NCBI GenBank assembly: GCA_963805605.1
Contig: CAWDUX010000002.1
Span: forward strand, 2,852,001-2,916,000
From: Actinocatenispora sp963805605
Lineage (GTDB): Bacteria; Actinomycetota; Actinomycetes; Mycobacteriales; Micromonosporaceae
DNA length: 64,000 nucleotides
Direction: 5' to 3'
The notes beneath the pieces are model-generated. The model had not been told where the DNA came from, made no database searches, and saw nothing but the letters and a program-made list of their open reading frames with translations. Positions 50,804-59,791 of the stretch are shown one piece after another. A program made the translations under genes and the position numbers. Numbering within the stretch: the stretch's first letter is position 1; every line of letters starts with the position of its first letter.

Positions 50804-51644
50804 AAGGACCAGTACCCGGCAACCCTTCAGCGGCCGCACCATCGCCGGGTTGATCATCGGCGGCGCCCTGGTCCTCACGGTTGTGCCCTTGGTGTGGATG
50901 ACCTTGATCGCGTTCCAGCAGCCGCGCGCCATCATCACGCCCGGGTGGAACTGGGATTTCTCGCTCTCCAACTTCGCTGACATCTTCGCCCCGGGCTCCG
51001 TGTTCGGCGCCCAGGTCCTCAACAGCCTGATTCTGGTGGTGGTAGCGACAACCCTGACCCTCACCATTGCCACCTTCGCCGGCTACAGCCTCAGCCAACT
51101 TCACTGGTCCACCAAGGTCGTCGTGGCAGTTCTCTCGGCGGCTGGAGTGCTGCAGGTGATCCCCCCGATGACGCTCGTCCCGGGACTCTACGCAGTCCTG
51201 ACCAGTTTCGGGTTGATCAACACCTTGACCGGACTGATCCTGCTCAACACGGTCTTCAACCTGCCGTTTGCGACGATCATGATGAAGTTCTACTTCGACA
51301 CCATTCCCGGAGAGCTGCGCGAGTCCGCCGCCGTCGACGGTGCCTCCGAGCTCACTGCGTTCCGGCGGGTGATGCTGCCGCTGTCGGCACCCGGCCTGGC
51401 CGCGGTCGGCATCTTCACCGCTATCCAGGTGTGGAACGAATTCCTTTTCGGTCTTGTCTTCACGACGGGCGGACGCACGGCCCCCATCACGGTAGGCATC
51501 GCAGCCCTGATTCAACCGCAAGAGATCAAGTTCGGTGGCATGGCTGCCGTGGGTGTCATCACCGCAATCCCCATCATCTTGATTGCCATGATCGCCAACC
51601 GCCAGATTGTCGCCGGGCTCACCGGCGGCGCCGTGAAGGGATAA
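50796..51644 (+). CDS. ABC sugar permease, MalG type
   Basis: 282 residues; ATG 50796 follows CCGGAGG. Six helices with the EAA loop ELRESAAVDGASELTAFRRVMLPLSAPG and the typical ending VWNEFLFGLVFT. Partner of the MalF-type permease in the importer. The first sulfatase starts four bases after its stop, so import and desulfation genes form one operon. Confidence 0.92.
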   Translation: MAERTSTRQPFSGRTIAGLIIGGALVLTVVPLVWMTLIAFQQPRAIITPGWNWDFSLSNFADIFAPGSVFGAQVLNSLILVVVATTLTLTIATFAGYSLSQLHWSTKVVVAVLSAAGVLQVIPPMTLVPGLYAVLTSFGLINTLTGLILLNTVFNLPFATIMMKFYFDTIPGELRESAAVDGASELTAFRRVMLPLSAPGLAAVGIFTAIQVWNEFLFGLVFTTGGRTAPITVGIAALIQPQEIKFGGMAAVGVITAIPIILIAMIANRQIVAGLTGGAVKG

Positions 51645-51647
51645 GTC

Positions 51648-53009
51648 GTGACCCAGCCGCGCACACCCGACCGCCCCGACGTCCTGCTTGTCCACTGCCA
51701 CGACCTTGGCGACTGGCTCAGTTGTTACGGGCATCGGGGTGTCCCGGACAGGCACCTGTCCGCCTTCGCTGATGAGTCGATCGTGTTCGAGCAGGCCTTT
51801 TCCACCGCACCGTTGTGCACGCCGGCCAGGTCTTCGATGTTCACCGGCAGAATGCCTCACGAAAACGGCCTCATGGGGCTCAGCCATCACGGGTGGGAAT
51901 ACCGCTCGGACGTGGTCACTCTGCCGGAGATGATGGCGGCACAGGGCTACCGGACCGCCTTGATCGGGCTTCAGCACGAAGATCTCGATGCCCGCCGGTT
52001 GGGCTATGACGAGGTTCACGGGCTGGGGATGCTGCCGCGGGCATTGCCGGTCGTCGATGTCGCGAAGCAGTGGTTGTCCGCCACCAATGGGTCGTCCGAG
52101 CCCCGATTCGCGGTGGTGGGGTTCTGGGAAGTACATCGTCCATGGCCTCACGAGGACTACGAACCTGCAGAGCCGGCTGAGGTGGAGGTCCCTCCCTTCC
52201 TGCCGGACAACGAACACACCAGGCGCGACGTCGCTGACTTCATGGGTTCGATTCGCCAGCTCGATGAAGCGATGAAGCGACTCCTCGAGGCAATCAACGC
52301 CACAGAGCGGGGACGAAACACCCTGATCATCTTCACCACCGACCACGGTGCGGCGTTCCCCCGCGGCAAGAGCACCCTGTACGACCCGGGCGTCAAGGTA
52401 GCTTTCATCGTTCGCCCCCCATTGTCCTGGGGGGTCAAGCCGGGCCGACGCGGTGAGATGGTGAGCCATCTCGACCTCGCTCCTACGCTGGTTTCGCTGG
52501 CTGGCGGAAGTGTCGAGGGCTTCCCCGGAGTCGACCTGATGCCCCTTCTGAGGGGCGAGGATGGGCACGGCCACAAGGAACTGGTCTTCGAGAAGACGTA
52601 CCACGACCAGTACGACGCGATCCGGGCCATCCGGACGCCGACGGCCAAGTACATCCGCAACTTCGTCGACGGGCCCAAGCTTCCTCTCTCAGTGGATCTG
52701 GAGCAGTCCGTGTCGCGTCGCGGCATGGGCGACGAGCATCTCGAGCCACGGCCACGTGAGGAGCTGTACCTGCTCGACACCGATCCGTGGGAGTTGGACA
52801 ACGTCGTAGGACGCCCGGACCTGGCGGACCTCAAGGATGCGCTGGCTCGCCGGCTTCACGAGGAGCTGGTGGCCACGTCGGACCCGCTGCTGGGCGGTGA
52901 CATCGCACCGCCCGGCCCTCCGGCGGGTGGTCGAAGCGGCAGGGGAGAGAAGCGACCCCCTGCCGATCTCGAAGGTGACGGGCATAGGGCGACCGCTGCA
53001 TCCTGGTAA
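51648..53009 (+). CDS. sulfatase (formylglycine type), cytoplasmic
   Basis: 453 residues from GTG 51648. The sulfatase signature CTPARSSMFTGR places the Cys to be converted to formylglycine at residue 57. Metal ligands fall in VHCHDLGD and IIFTTDHGAAFPRGKSTLYD. There is no signal peptide, unusual for sulfatases and consistent with cytoplasmic action. It would remove sulfate from the imported compound. The N-terminal LVHCHDLG resembles sulfatases acting on amino or sulfated sugars, but the substrate is not provable. The last ~40 residues are low-complexity. Confidence 0.9.
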   Translation: MTQPRTPDRPDVLLVHCHDLGDWLSCYGHRGVPDRHLSAFADESIVFEQAFSTAPLCTPARSSMFTGRMPHENGLMGLSHHGWEYRSDVVTLPEMMAAQGYRTALIGLQHEDLDARRLGYDEVHGLGMLPRALPVVDVAKQWLSATNGSSEPRFAVVGFWEVHRPWPHEDYEPAEPAEVEVPPFLPDNEHTRRDVADFMGSIRQLDEAMKRLLEAINATERGRNTLIIFTTDHGAAFPRGKSTLYDPGVKVAFIVRPPLSWGVKPGRRGEMVSHLDLAPTLVSLAGGSVEGFPGVDLMPLLRGEDGHGHKELVFEKTYHDQYDAIRAIRTPTAKYIRNFVDGPKLPLSVDLEQSVSRRGMGDEHLEPRPREELYLLDTDPWELDNVVGRPDLADLKDALARRLHEELVATSDPLLGGDIAPPGPPAGGRSGRGEKRPPADLEGDGHRATAASW

Positions 53010-53023
53010 GGAGGGGGCCGACC

Positions 53024-54820
53024 ATGCGCGCCATCATCGTGATGTACGACAGCCTGAACCGCAGATACCTGCCTAGCTACGAGCCTGAGTGCGGTGTGTC
53101 GGCGCCGAACTTTCAGCGCCTCGCTGACCGCTCGGTCCAGTTCGACACCTGCTATGCGGGCAGCATGCCTTGTATGCCGGCTCGGCGTGAGATGCACACC
53201 GGCCGCTACAACTTCCTGCACCGTGGGTGGGGTCCGCTGGAGCCGTTCGACGACTCCATGCCCGAGATGCTGAGAGCGGCAGGCGTCACCACCCACCTCG
53301 CCACCGACCACATGCACTACTGGGAAGACGGCGGCGCCACCTACCAGACTCGCTTTGGCACGTTCGACCTCATCCGGGGCCAGCAGGGCGACCCGTGGAA
53401 GGGCCGGGTCCGGGACCCCGACGTCTGTGACGACCTTCGCGTTCACCGTGGGGGGACCTGGAGGCAGGACCGGCTCAACCGCCCGTACATCAGCGGCATC
53501 GAGAACCATCCACAGACAAGGACGTTCGACGCTGGCCTTGAGTTCATCCAGGAGAACATCCAGGACCAGAACTGGCTCGTCCAGATTGAGACCTTCGATC
53601 CTCATGAGCCGTTCTTCAGTGATCCCGAGTTCCTAGCCCTCTACGGCGGTGACGACGGATCGGTCCCGAGCTATGACTGGCCCGACTACATCCAGGTCAC
53701 TGAGAGCCGCACCGTGCAGGAAGACGTCAGGCGCCACTACAGGGCGCTCGTCACGATGTGCGACCGCTCCCTGGGACGCGTCCTCGATGTCATGGACGAC
53801 CACAACATGTGGGATGACACGCTGCTCATCGTCTGCACCGACCATGGCTTTCTCCTGGGTGAACAAGGCTGGTGGGGCAAGAGCGTGCCACCTTGGTTCG
53901 AGGAGACCATCCACACTCCACTGTTCGTTTGGGATCCTGGGACAGCGGTCAAGGGCGAGCGTCGAGATGCACTGGTCCAGACCATAGACCTTGCCCCCAC
54001 CGTGATGGACGCCTTCGGGGTTGAGCCCACCGAGCGCTTCCAAGGAAAGTCGCTGCGGCCCGTTCTCGAAGGGGCGGACTCCGGTCATGACTACGCACTC
54101 TTCGGGGCTTTCGGTGGCCACGTGTCGGTCACGGATGGTCGCTACGTCTACATGCGCGCCCCTGTCTCCACTGAGAACCGTCCGCTGTACGAGTACACGC
54201 TCATGCCCACCCACATGCGTGGCTTCTTCACCAAGGAGGAGCTCAAAGAAGCCCAGCTGGTGGATCCCTTGCCCTTCACGCAGGGCCTACGGGTTCTACA
54301 GACACCGGGCAGTGTGTTCACAAACCCGTATGTCTTCGGCACGCTGCTGTGGGACCTGCGCACCGATCCGCGTCAGGTAACACCATTGCTCGACGACGGC
54401 GTGGAGCTCTCGATGGCGCGCGCTCTGCGTGACGCCCTGGTTGCCGCCGATGCGCCACCGTCACAGTTCGAGCGGCTCGGACTACCCCAAACCGGTCCGG
54501 TCACGGACGATCACCTGCTGTGCCGTGCACAGTTGGAGCAGGTGAAGAGGTCACGGCGTGAGGTGCCGGCCCCGGAGTCCTTCCCGGTCGGTGTTCTGTC
54601 GGTTCACTCGTCGGTGAGGGAGCTCATGGCACATCCCGAGGCTCGGGAAATCCTGACCCGGCACTGCCGTCCGGTACAGGTTGGGCCGTTTGCCGCAGTG
54701 GCCGAGGAGGTCTCGCTCTATCACGCTGCAGCGATCATGATCGGCGTCATCCCATGGAACACCCTGACCGTTGTGGCGGATGAGTTGGCCGCTCTCGAGC
54801 TGAACCAGGTCGCAACATGA
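53024..54820 (+). CDS. second sulfatase with C-terminal helical extension
   Basis: 598 residues; AAGGAGG before ATG 53024. Signature CMPARREMHTGR, target Cys at residue 50; metal site in IVMYDSLNRRYLP and LIVCTDHGFLLGEQGWWGK. No signal peptide. After the catalytic fold (ending near residue 470) comes ~120 extra residues with the helical segment VLSVHSSVRELMAHPEAREI, then PWNTLTVVADELAAL, seen at the C-terminus of some glycan-active enzymes and of unknown role. Stop overlaps the FGE start (ATGA). Confidence 0.9.
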   Translation: MRAIIVMYDSLNRRYLPSYEPECGVSAPNFQRLADRSVQFDTCYAGSMPCMPARREMHTGRYNFLHRGWGPLEPFDDSMPEMLRAAGVTTHLATDHMHYWEDGGATYQTRFGTFDLIRGQQGDPWKGRVRDPDVCDDLRVHRGGTWRQDRLNRPYISGIENHPQTRTFDAGLEFIQENIQDQNWLVQIETFDPHEPFFSDPEFLALYGGDDGSVPSYDWPDYIQVTESRTVQEDVRRHYRALVTMCDRSLGRVLDVMDDHNMWDDTLLIVCTDHGFLLGEQGWWGKSVPPWFEETIHTPLFVWDPGTAVKGERRDALVQTIDLAPTVMDAFGVEPTERFQGKSLRPVLEGADSGHDYALFGAFGGHVSVTDGRYVYMRAPVSTENRPLYEYTLMPTHMRGFFTKEELKEAQLVDPLPFTQGLRVLQTPGSVFTNPYVFGTLLWDLRTDPRQVTPLLDDGVELSMARALRDALVAADAPPSQFERLGLPQTGPVTDDHLLCRAQLEQVKRSRREVPAPESFPVGVLSVHSSVRELMAHPEAREILTRHCRPVQVGPFAAVAEEVSLYHAAAIMIGVIPWNTLTVVADELAALELNQVAT

Positions 54821-55776
54821 CCGACCACGCATGCTGCGGGCCGGCGCGTCCAGCGGCCCCGATCACGCACCAGGAAGATGGTGGCCGCCCGGCCCCTCCC
54901 GTGCTTGACCCAGCCGCGACGGTATATGACGGCGCGGTCGCGCTACCCGGTGGATCGTTCCTCATGGGCACGGACGACGCAGAGGGCTTTCCCGACGACG
55001 GCGAAGGCCCGATCCGGCGGATCCACCTGTCACCCTTCCGCATCGACCGTTACGCCGTGACCAACGCGGTATTTGCTCGGTTCGTCGCAGACACCGAATA
55101 CGTCACGGAGACCGAGCTCATCGGCTGGTCATACGTCTTTGCGGCCTTCTTGCCTGCAGCGCTGCGCAAGATCAGCCCACGACCGCAGGTAACGCCATGG
55201 TGGGCCGCAGTTCGGGGCGCCACCTGGTCGGCACCGGAGGGTCCGGGCAGTTCCGTGACACAGCGGTGGGACCACCCGGTCGTCCACGTCACGTGGAACG
55301 ACGCCGCGGCGTTCGCGCGGTGGCGAGGTGCACGACTGCCCACGGAAGCCGAATGGGAGTACGCCGCACGGGGAGGCCATGAGCAGCGACGCTTCCCCTG
55401 GGGGGACGAGCTCACCCCCCAGGGTCAGCACCGAGCCAACATCTGGCAGGGCCGGTTTCCTACCCGGAACACGCGCGAAGACGGTTATGCGGGTACAGCG
55501 CCCGTTCATGCCTACGAGCCGAATGACTTCGGCCTCTACAACACGTCGGGCAATGTGTGGGAATGGTGCGCGGATTGGTTCAGCAGTCACCACGACCTCA
55601 CCCGAACGCACGACCCAACCGGTCCTGAGGAGGGGCACGGCCGCGTCATGCGAGGCGGCTCCTATCTGTGCCACGACTCCTACTGCAACCGGTATCGGCT
55701 TGCTGCCCGGACCCGCAACGAGCCCGAGGCGAGCGGCGGGAACACCGGCTTCCGCTGCGTCTGGGACATCACCTGA
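54817..55776 (+). CDS. formylglycine-generating enzyme (sulfatase maturase)
   Basis: 319 residues. FGE-sulfatase fold: GGSFLMGTDD, FRIDRYAVTNAVFARFVADT, VVHVTWNDAAAFARWRGARLPTEAEWEYAARGG (over residues ~148-182) and the active site GGSYLCHDSYCNRYR with copper-binding cysteines C285 and C290. It oxidises the CxPxR cysteine of both upstream sulfatases to formylglycine, using O2. No signal peptide, matching cytoplasmic sulfatases. Translational coupling to the second sulfatase ensures co-production. Confidence 0.95.
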   Translation: MTDHACCGPARPAAPITHQEDGGRPAPPVLDPAATVYDGAVALPGGSFLMGTDDAEGFPDDGEGPIRRIHLSPFRIDRYAVTNAVFARFVADTEYVTETELIGWSYVFAAFLPAALRKISPRPQVTPWWAAVRGATWSAPEGPGSSVTQRWDHPVVHVTWNDAAAFARWRGARLPTEAEWEYAARGGHEQRRFPWGDELTPQGQHRANIWQGRFPTRNTREDGYAGTAPVHAYEPNDFGLYNTSGNVWEWCADWFSSHHDLTRTHDPTGPEEGHGRVMRGGSYLCHDSYCNRYRLAARTRNEPEASGGNTGFRCVWDIT

Positions 55777-55822
55777 ACCGTTTCCTGAAGGAACTGAGCC
55801 AGACACAGAACTGGAGACCAAG

Positions 55823-55897
55823 ACCGGCCTGGGTCGGCGTCCGCACGACCTGCGGCACCCGGCGTGGCTGGGTCACTCCAGAGGAAGAGTGGGCTGA
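55823..55897 (+). pseudogene. possible tyrosine-recombinase fossil
   Basis: TGLGRRPHDLRHPAWLGHS resembles the HxxR box of tyrosine integrases (RPHDLRHT) joined directly to the later LGHS box, as if the stretch between were deleted. It lies 90 bp from the tRNA attachment site, where an integrase would be expected. Short, so uncertain. Confidence 0.4.
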
Positions 55898-55932
55898 GAA
55901 AGCCCGCTGACCTGTGGTGGTGCCCCAAACCG

Positions 55933-55971
55933 AAACGGCCCGCCCGGCGAGATTGCCGGCGCAGGCCGTTT
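55933..55971 (-). terminator. tRNA-Arg terminator
   Basis: AAACGGCC pairs with GGCCGTTT and an inner GCCGGC/CCCGGC stem lies between. On the minus strand it is 16 nt after the tRNA 3' end and followed by GTTTCGGTTT. It may also stop the sulfatase operon from the other side. Confidence 0.65.
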
Positions 55972-55984
55972 GTGCTGGTCAGAG

Positions 55985-56028
55985 TGTGCCCCCGGCGCGA
56001 TTCGAACGCGCGACACCCGCTTTAGGAG
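55985..56028 (-). other. right attachment site within tRNA-Arg(CCU)
   Basis: The 3' half of the intact tRNA plus two downstream bases, matching 45526-45569 over 44 bp with one difference (position 37 of the anticodon loop: A here, G in the displaced copy). Confidence 0.88.
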
Positions 56029-56059
56029 AGCGGTGCTCTATCCCCTGAGCTACGAGGGC
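55987..56059 (-). tRNA. tRNA-Arg (anticodon CCU)
   Basis: 73 nt reading GCCCTCG at the 5' end and CGGGGGC-A at the 3' end, which pair fully. D arm AGCTCAGGGGATAGAGC, anticodon stem CCGCT/AGCGG with loop CTCCTAA, T arm with GTTCGAATC. Decodes AGG. CCA is not encoded. Serves as the integration target of the adjacent island. Confidence 0.95.
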
Positions 56060-56276
56060 CTGTGCCGGTATCGCCGCAGCTCAACCGGCTCTGGTCGGAT
56101 CCTGGGCCACCCGCGAGGCTGTCGGCTTCGTACCGGCTGCCCCTTGCGTGCCCTCAGGCTCCGGCCCGAGCTTACCGGTCACGGTGTCGCGACCTCCAGC
56201 GACATCCGGACCGCCGGCCCGAGCAGCTCAGCAGGCAGGAAGATACACCCCGAATGTCAGCCGGAGTGAGGTTCGG

Positions 56277-56687
56277 TCAGCTGGGCAGGGTGAGCTGCCA
56301 GGAGACGCCGAAACGGTCGTTCACCCAGCCGAACCTGGCGCTGAAGCCGTACTGGCCGAGCGGCATCAGCGCCTGCCCGTCGGTCGACAGGGCCTCGTAG
56401 AGCCGCTCGATCTCCTCGACCGACTCGCACTGGATGTACAGCGACATCGCCGGGGTGAAGCTGAACTGGTGGTGCACCGCGCTGTCGATGCACATGAACT
56501 GCTGGCCCGCCAGCGAGAGGATCGCATGCTGCACGGTGCCTTCGGGTCCTGGTTCGTCGGCGCCGTAGCGGGTGATGCTGGTGATCTCGCCGTCGTCGAA
56601 CAGCGACGTGTAGAAGGTCATGGCCTCCTCGGCGCGACCTTCGAACATCAGGAACGTGGTGATCTTCTGCTGCCCCGTGGCGACCAC
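56277..56687 (-). CDS. VOC/PhnB-like protein (3-dmu-9_3-mt domain)
   Basis: 136 residues from GTG 56687, chosen for the GGAGG five bases upstream. Pattern KITTFLMFEGRAEEAMTFYTSLF, IDSAVHHQFSFTPAMSLYI, YGFSARFGWVNDRFGVSWQL. Members of this VOC family are small metal-binding enzymes or resistance-like proteins of unknown substrate. In actinomycetes they often neighbour ECF42-type sigma factors and DGPF proteins, as here. Confidence 0.8.
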   Translation of the reverse strand: MVATGQQKITTFLMFEGRAEEAMTFYTSLFDDGEITSITRYGADEPGPEGTVQHAILSLAGQQFMCIDSAVHHQFSFTPAMSLYIQCESVEEIERLYEALSTDGQALMPLGQYGFSARFGWVNDRFGVSWQLTLPS

Positions 56688-56765
56688 GCCAACCTCCGAA
56701 CCTCGATGCCGACAAGTGCCCGGCAGCCTACTCAGAGGCACCGACAGGATCGGGCAGGCGCGGGT

Positions 56766-57984
56766 TCATGGGAGCTGGGCGATCCGGCGGGTGAGGTGCT
56801 CGGCCTGCGGGCCGTTCATCCCCAGCCGCAGTGCCTGCTCGTACGCCTCCCGCGCCTCGCCGGCCCGCCCGAGCCGGTGCAGCAGCTCGCCGCGGCTGGC
56901 ATGCCACCACGGGTACTGCGTCAGCCCGTCGATCGCGTCGACGGCGGCGAGCCCGGCGGCCGGTCCGTCGCGTTCGGCCACCGCCGCAGCCCGGTTGAGC
57001 GCCACGACCGGCGTGTCCTGCACCCGCAGCAGCACGTCGTACCAGGAGATCACCGCGTCCCAGTCGGTGTCGGCGTACGTGGCCGCCAGCGCGTGGCACG
57101 CGGCGATCGCGGCCTGCACCACGTAGCGGTCCGGCCGGTCCGGGGTCCGCCGCAGCGCTGCGCCGACCAGGGTGACGCCGTCGGCGATCTGCCGGGCGTC
57201 CCAGCGGGTACGGTCCTGGTCGGCGAGCAGCACCAGCCGACCCTGGTCGTCGAGGCGGGTGGCGCGGCGCGAGTCCTGTAGCAGCATCAGCGCCAGCAGG
57301 CCCAGTACGGTCGGCTCGTCGGGCATCAGTTCGTGCAGCAGCCGACCCAGCCGCAGCGCCTCGGACGTCGAGTGCGACGCGCACCAGGTCGTCGCCGGCG
57401 CCGGCGGCGTACCCCTCGTTGAAGATGAGGTACACGGTGGCGGCGACGCCGGCGAGCCGGTCCGGCAGTTCCTCCGCGGCCGGCACCCGGTACGGGATCC
57501 GGGCCTGCTGGATCTTCTGCCTGGCCCGGGTGAGCCGTTTGGCCATGGTCGCCTCGGGCACCACCAGCGCGCGGGCGACCTCGGGGGTGGACAGCCCGCC
57601 GAGGGTACGCAGCGCCAGCGCGACCTGCGCCTCCAGCGACAGGGCCGGGTGGCAGCAGGTGAACACCAGGCGCAGCAGGTCGTCGCGGACGACCTCGGGC
57701 GGCTCGGGCGTCGGGTCGCTGAGCGTCATCGCCTGCGCCTCCTTGCCGGAGCGGCGCGCCTCCCGCCGGATGATGTCCACGGCCCGGCGTTTGGCGGTGA
57801 CCAGCAGCCAGGCGCGCGGGTTGTCCGGTACGCCGTCGCGGGGCCAGGTCTCCAGCGCGCGTACCGCGGCGTCCTGTGCCACGTCCTCGGCAAGTTGGAC
57901 GTTGCCGGTGACGCGGATAAGCGTGGCCAGTACGCGGGCACGTTCCTCGCGTACCAGCCGCGCGAGCGCGTCACCGGCGGACAT
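56766..57984 (-). CDS. ECF sigma factor of ECF42 type with C-terminal helical domain, one frameshift
   Basis: ~406 residues from ATG 57984. Sigma2 (VTGNVQLAEDVAQDAAVRAL, NPRAWLLVTAKRRAVDIIRRE) and sigma4 (ALALRTLGGLSTPEVARALV) come first, then the long C-terminal extension typical of ECF42 (VAATVYLIFNEGY, LMPDEPTVLGLLALMLLQDS, YPWWHASRGELLHRLGR). The frame changes near 57370; one indel restores it. ECF42 sigmas lack an anti-sigma factor and use the extension for control, and they typically transcribe the neighbouring DGPF genes. Confidence 0.85.
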
Positions 57985-58012
57985 GCGCCACTTTCCGTCT
58001 GCGCCGGGAGGG

Positions 58013-58357
58013 TCAGAAGGTCAGTACCGGCCGGACCTCGACGGCGCCGTCCCAGGCGGCGGGGATCTTCGCGGCGCGTCGCGACGGCTTCGTCCAGGTC
58101 GGCACACTCCAGCACGTAGTAGCCGGTCAGGGCCTCTTTGGTCTCGGCGTAGGGCCGTCGCTGGTGATCACGTCGCCGCCTTTGCCGCCGGAGACCCGTA
58201 CGGTGGTCGCCGTCGAGGTGGGGTAGAGCACGTTGCCGCCCTTGATGACTGCTTCGGCTGCCTTACCGAATTCGGCGTAGTCGCCCATCGCGCCGGCGTG
58301 CTCGGGCTGGCTCCAGTCGACGTCCGGGGTGTAGACGAGTGCGAGGTAGGTGGGCAT
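58013..58357 (-). CDS. YCII-related DGPF protein, two compensating frameshifts
   Basis: 114 residues from ATG 58357 to the stop at 58013, a multiple of three, but with a shifted middle. First frame MPTYLALVYTPDVDW ... VITSDGP; middle frame(s) contain GPYAETKEALTGYYVLECAD; the end IPAAWDGAVEVRPVLTF is back in a readable frame. The DGPF/YCII fold is the standard partner of ECF42 sigma factors. The role may be an oxidative-stress-related lyase or sensor; unproven. Confidence 0.7.
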
Positions 58358-58504
58358 GGCTTCTCCTCGGGCCGCGGGTCGGCGCTGGTCGCCGACCTCA
58401 TCCTAAGGACGAACGGCGGCGGACCGTGATGGACACCGCGGACCGGAGAAATTTTGGCCGATTCCACGCCCGGCCGGGTGACGCGCGGCGGAACTGGCGA
58501 ACCG

Positions 58505-59611
58505 TCAGTACGCCAGGCCGTTGATCTGGTAGTGCATCACCCGGTAGTTCTGGTTGTCGTACCACTGGCTGACGCAGACGTGGAAGTTGTCGAAGGTGGA
58601 GCCGGGGATGATGAAGCCGCCGTACGGGCTGGCCACCTGGTTGGCGTACTCCGCGCCGGGCACGGTCGGCAGGATGATGGTCTGTTCCGGGGTGGTGTAC
58701 AGGTTGGAGGTGGGCAGCGGGAACACCTGCGCGCGGATGCCCAGCGCGTCCATGTTCAGCCAGGTGAACGCGTACCGGCCGCCCATCGCGCGGAAGCAGA
58801 TCTCGCCCCACCGGCGCGCCGCGGTGATGGTGGTGGGGTAGTTGCCCCAGGCCCAGGCGCCGTTGGCGTAGCCCCACGGCTGGTACGCGGCCGGGTTGCC
58901 GAGCTGGTTCTGCGGCACCCGGTGCAGCAGCAGGTCCGAGGTCACGTCCCGGTTGAACACCGTGGACAGCACGTAGCAGTAGCCGTCGTCGGCGACCGCG
59001 TACGTCTTCTGCTGGAACTGCCCGCCGTACTGGTTGCCGGGCCACTGGCACAGGTACTGCCAGGTTTCGCCGTTGTCGTCGGATCGCCAGAAGTCGGAGT
59101 GGTCGGTCTGGTAGATCACCCCGCGCATCAGGTGCATGTACATGCTGCCGCCGACGGTGAACACGTCGGACGGGATGGCGGTGGTGCCGCCGGCGTGGCC
59201 TTCGGGCACCAGGCCGTTGGCGTGCGCGCCGCCGACGCTGCCGTCGATGGCCAGCGAGCCGAGGTCGCTGCTGCTGGAGCGCAGGCCGACCGGTGCGCGC
59301 CAGTCGGGTCCGCCGACCCCTCCGCCGTCGAACGTGTCCCCGCAGACGAACAGCATGCTGCCGTCCGGGCAGCGGGCCGGGATGCCGAGGTCGGTCCACG
59401 GCGCGGAAAAGGCGCCGGTCTCGGCGGGGCCGGTGAGGTCGCGCACCTTGTACCCGCTGACCAGGTCGAAGCGGATGGTGCCGGCCTGGGCCGCGCCCGG
59501 CAGTACGGCCGCCGCGCCGGTGCCGGCCGCGAGGCCGAGCCCGGCCCGCAGCAGCGTACGGCGGCTGACGCCGAGCTGGGCCAGGGTGCGGCGTTGTGCG
59601 GATCGGGCCAT
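58505..59611 (-). CDS. secreted DUF4185 protein, Tat substrate
   Basis: 368 residues from ATG 59611 with GGAG upstream. The twin-Arg signal VSRRTLLRAGLGLAAGTGAA ends in AQA. The mature part is a beta-propeller-like DUF4185 domain (LFVCGDTFDGGGVGGPDW, FWRSDDNGETWQYLCQWPG, YGGFIIPGSTFDNFHVCVSQWYD), related to sialidase-like glycan-binding or hydrolysing proteins. Function inferred only from fold. Single gene. Confidence 0.85.
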   Translation of the reverse strand: MARSAQRRTLAQLGVSRRTLLRAGLGLAAGTGAAAVLPGAAQAGTIRFDLVSGYKVRDLTGPAETGAFSAPWTDLGIPARCPDGSMLFVCGDTFDGGGVGGPDWRAPVGLRSSSSDLGSLAIDGSVGGAHANGLVPEGHAGGTTAIPSDVFTVGGSMYMHLMRGVIYQTDHSDFWRSDDNGETWQYLCQWPGNQYGGQFQQKTYAVADDGYCYVLSTVFNRDVTSDLLLHRVPQNQLGNPAAYQPWGYANGAWAWGNYPTTITAARRWGEICFRAMGGRYAFTWLNMDALGIRAQVFPLPTSNLYTTPEQTIILPTVPGAEYANQVASPYGGFIIPGSTFDNFHVCVSQWYDNQNYRVMHYQINGLAY

Positions 59612-59791
59612 GACGAACTCCTCAGCCGGGGGATCGTACGGACCGGGTGGCAACGGCGATCCGCGCAGGGCTCCACTATCGGACATTCGACGTGGACGAG
59701 GCAAGAGTCCGACATCATGCCGGTACACAATGACGCCGGCACCGGACTGTGGGTCCGGTGCCGGCGTCTGTGCGTGCGGGTGGTGCGAGTG

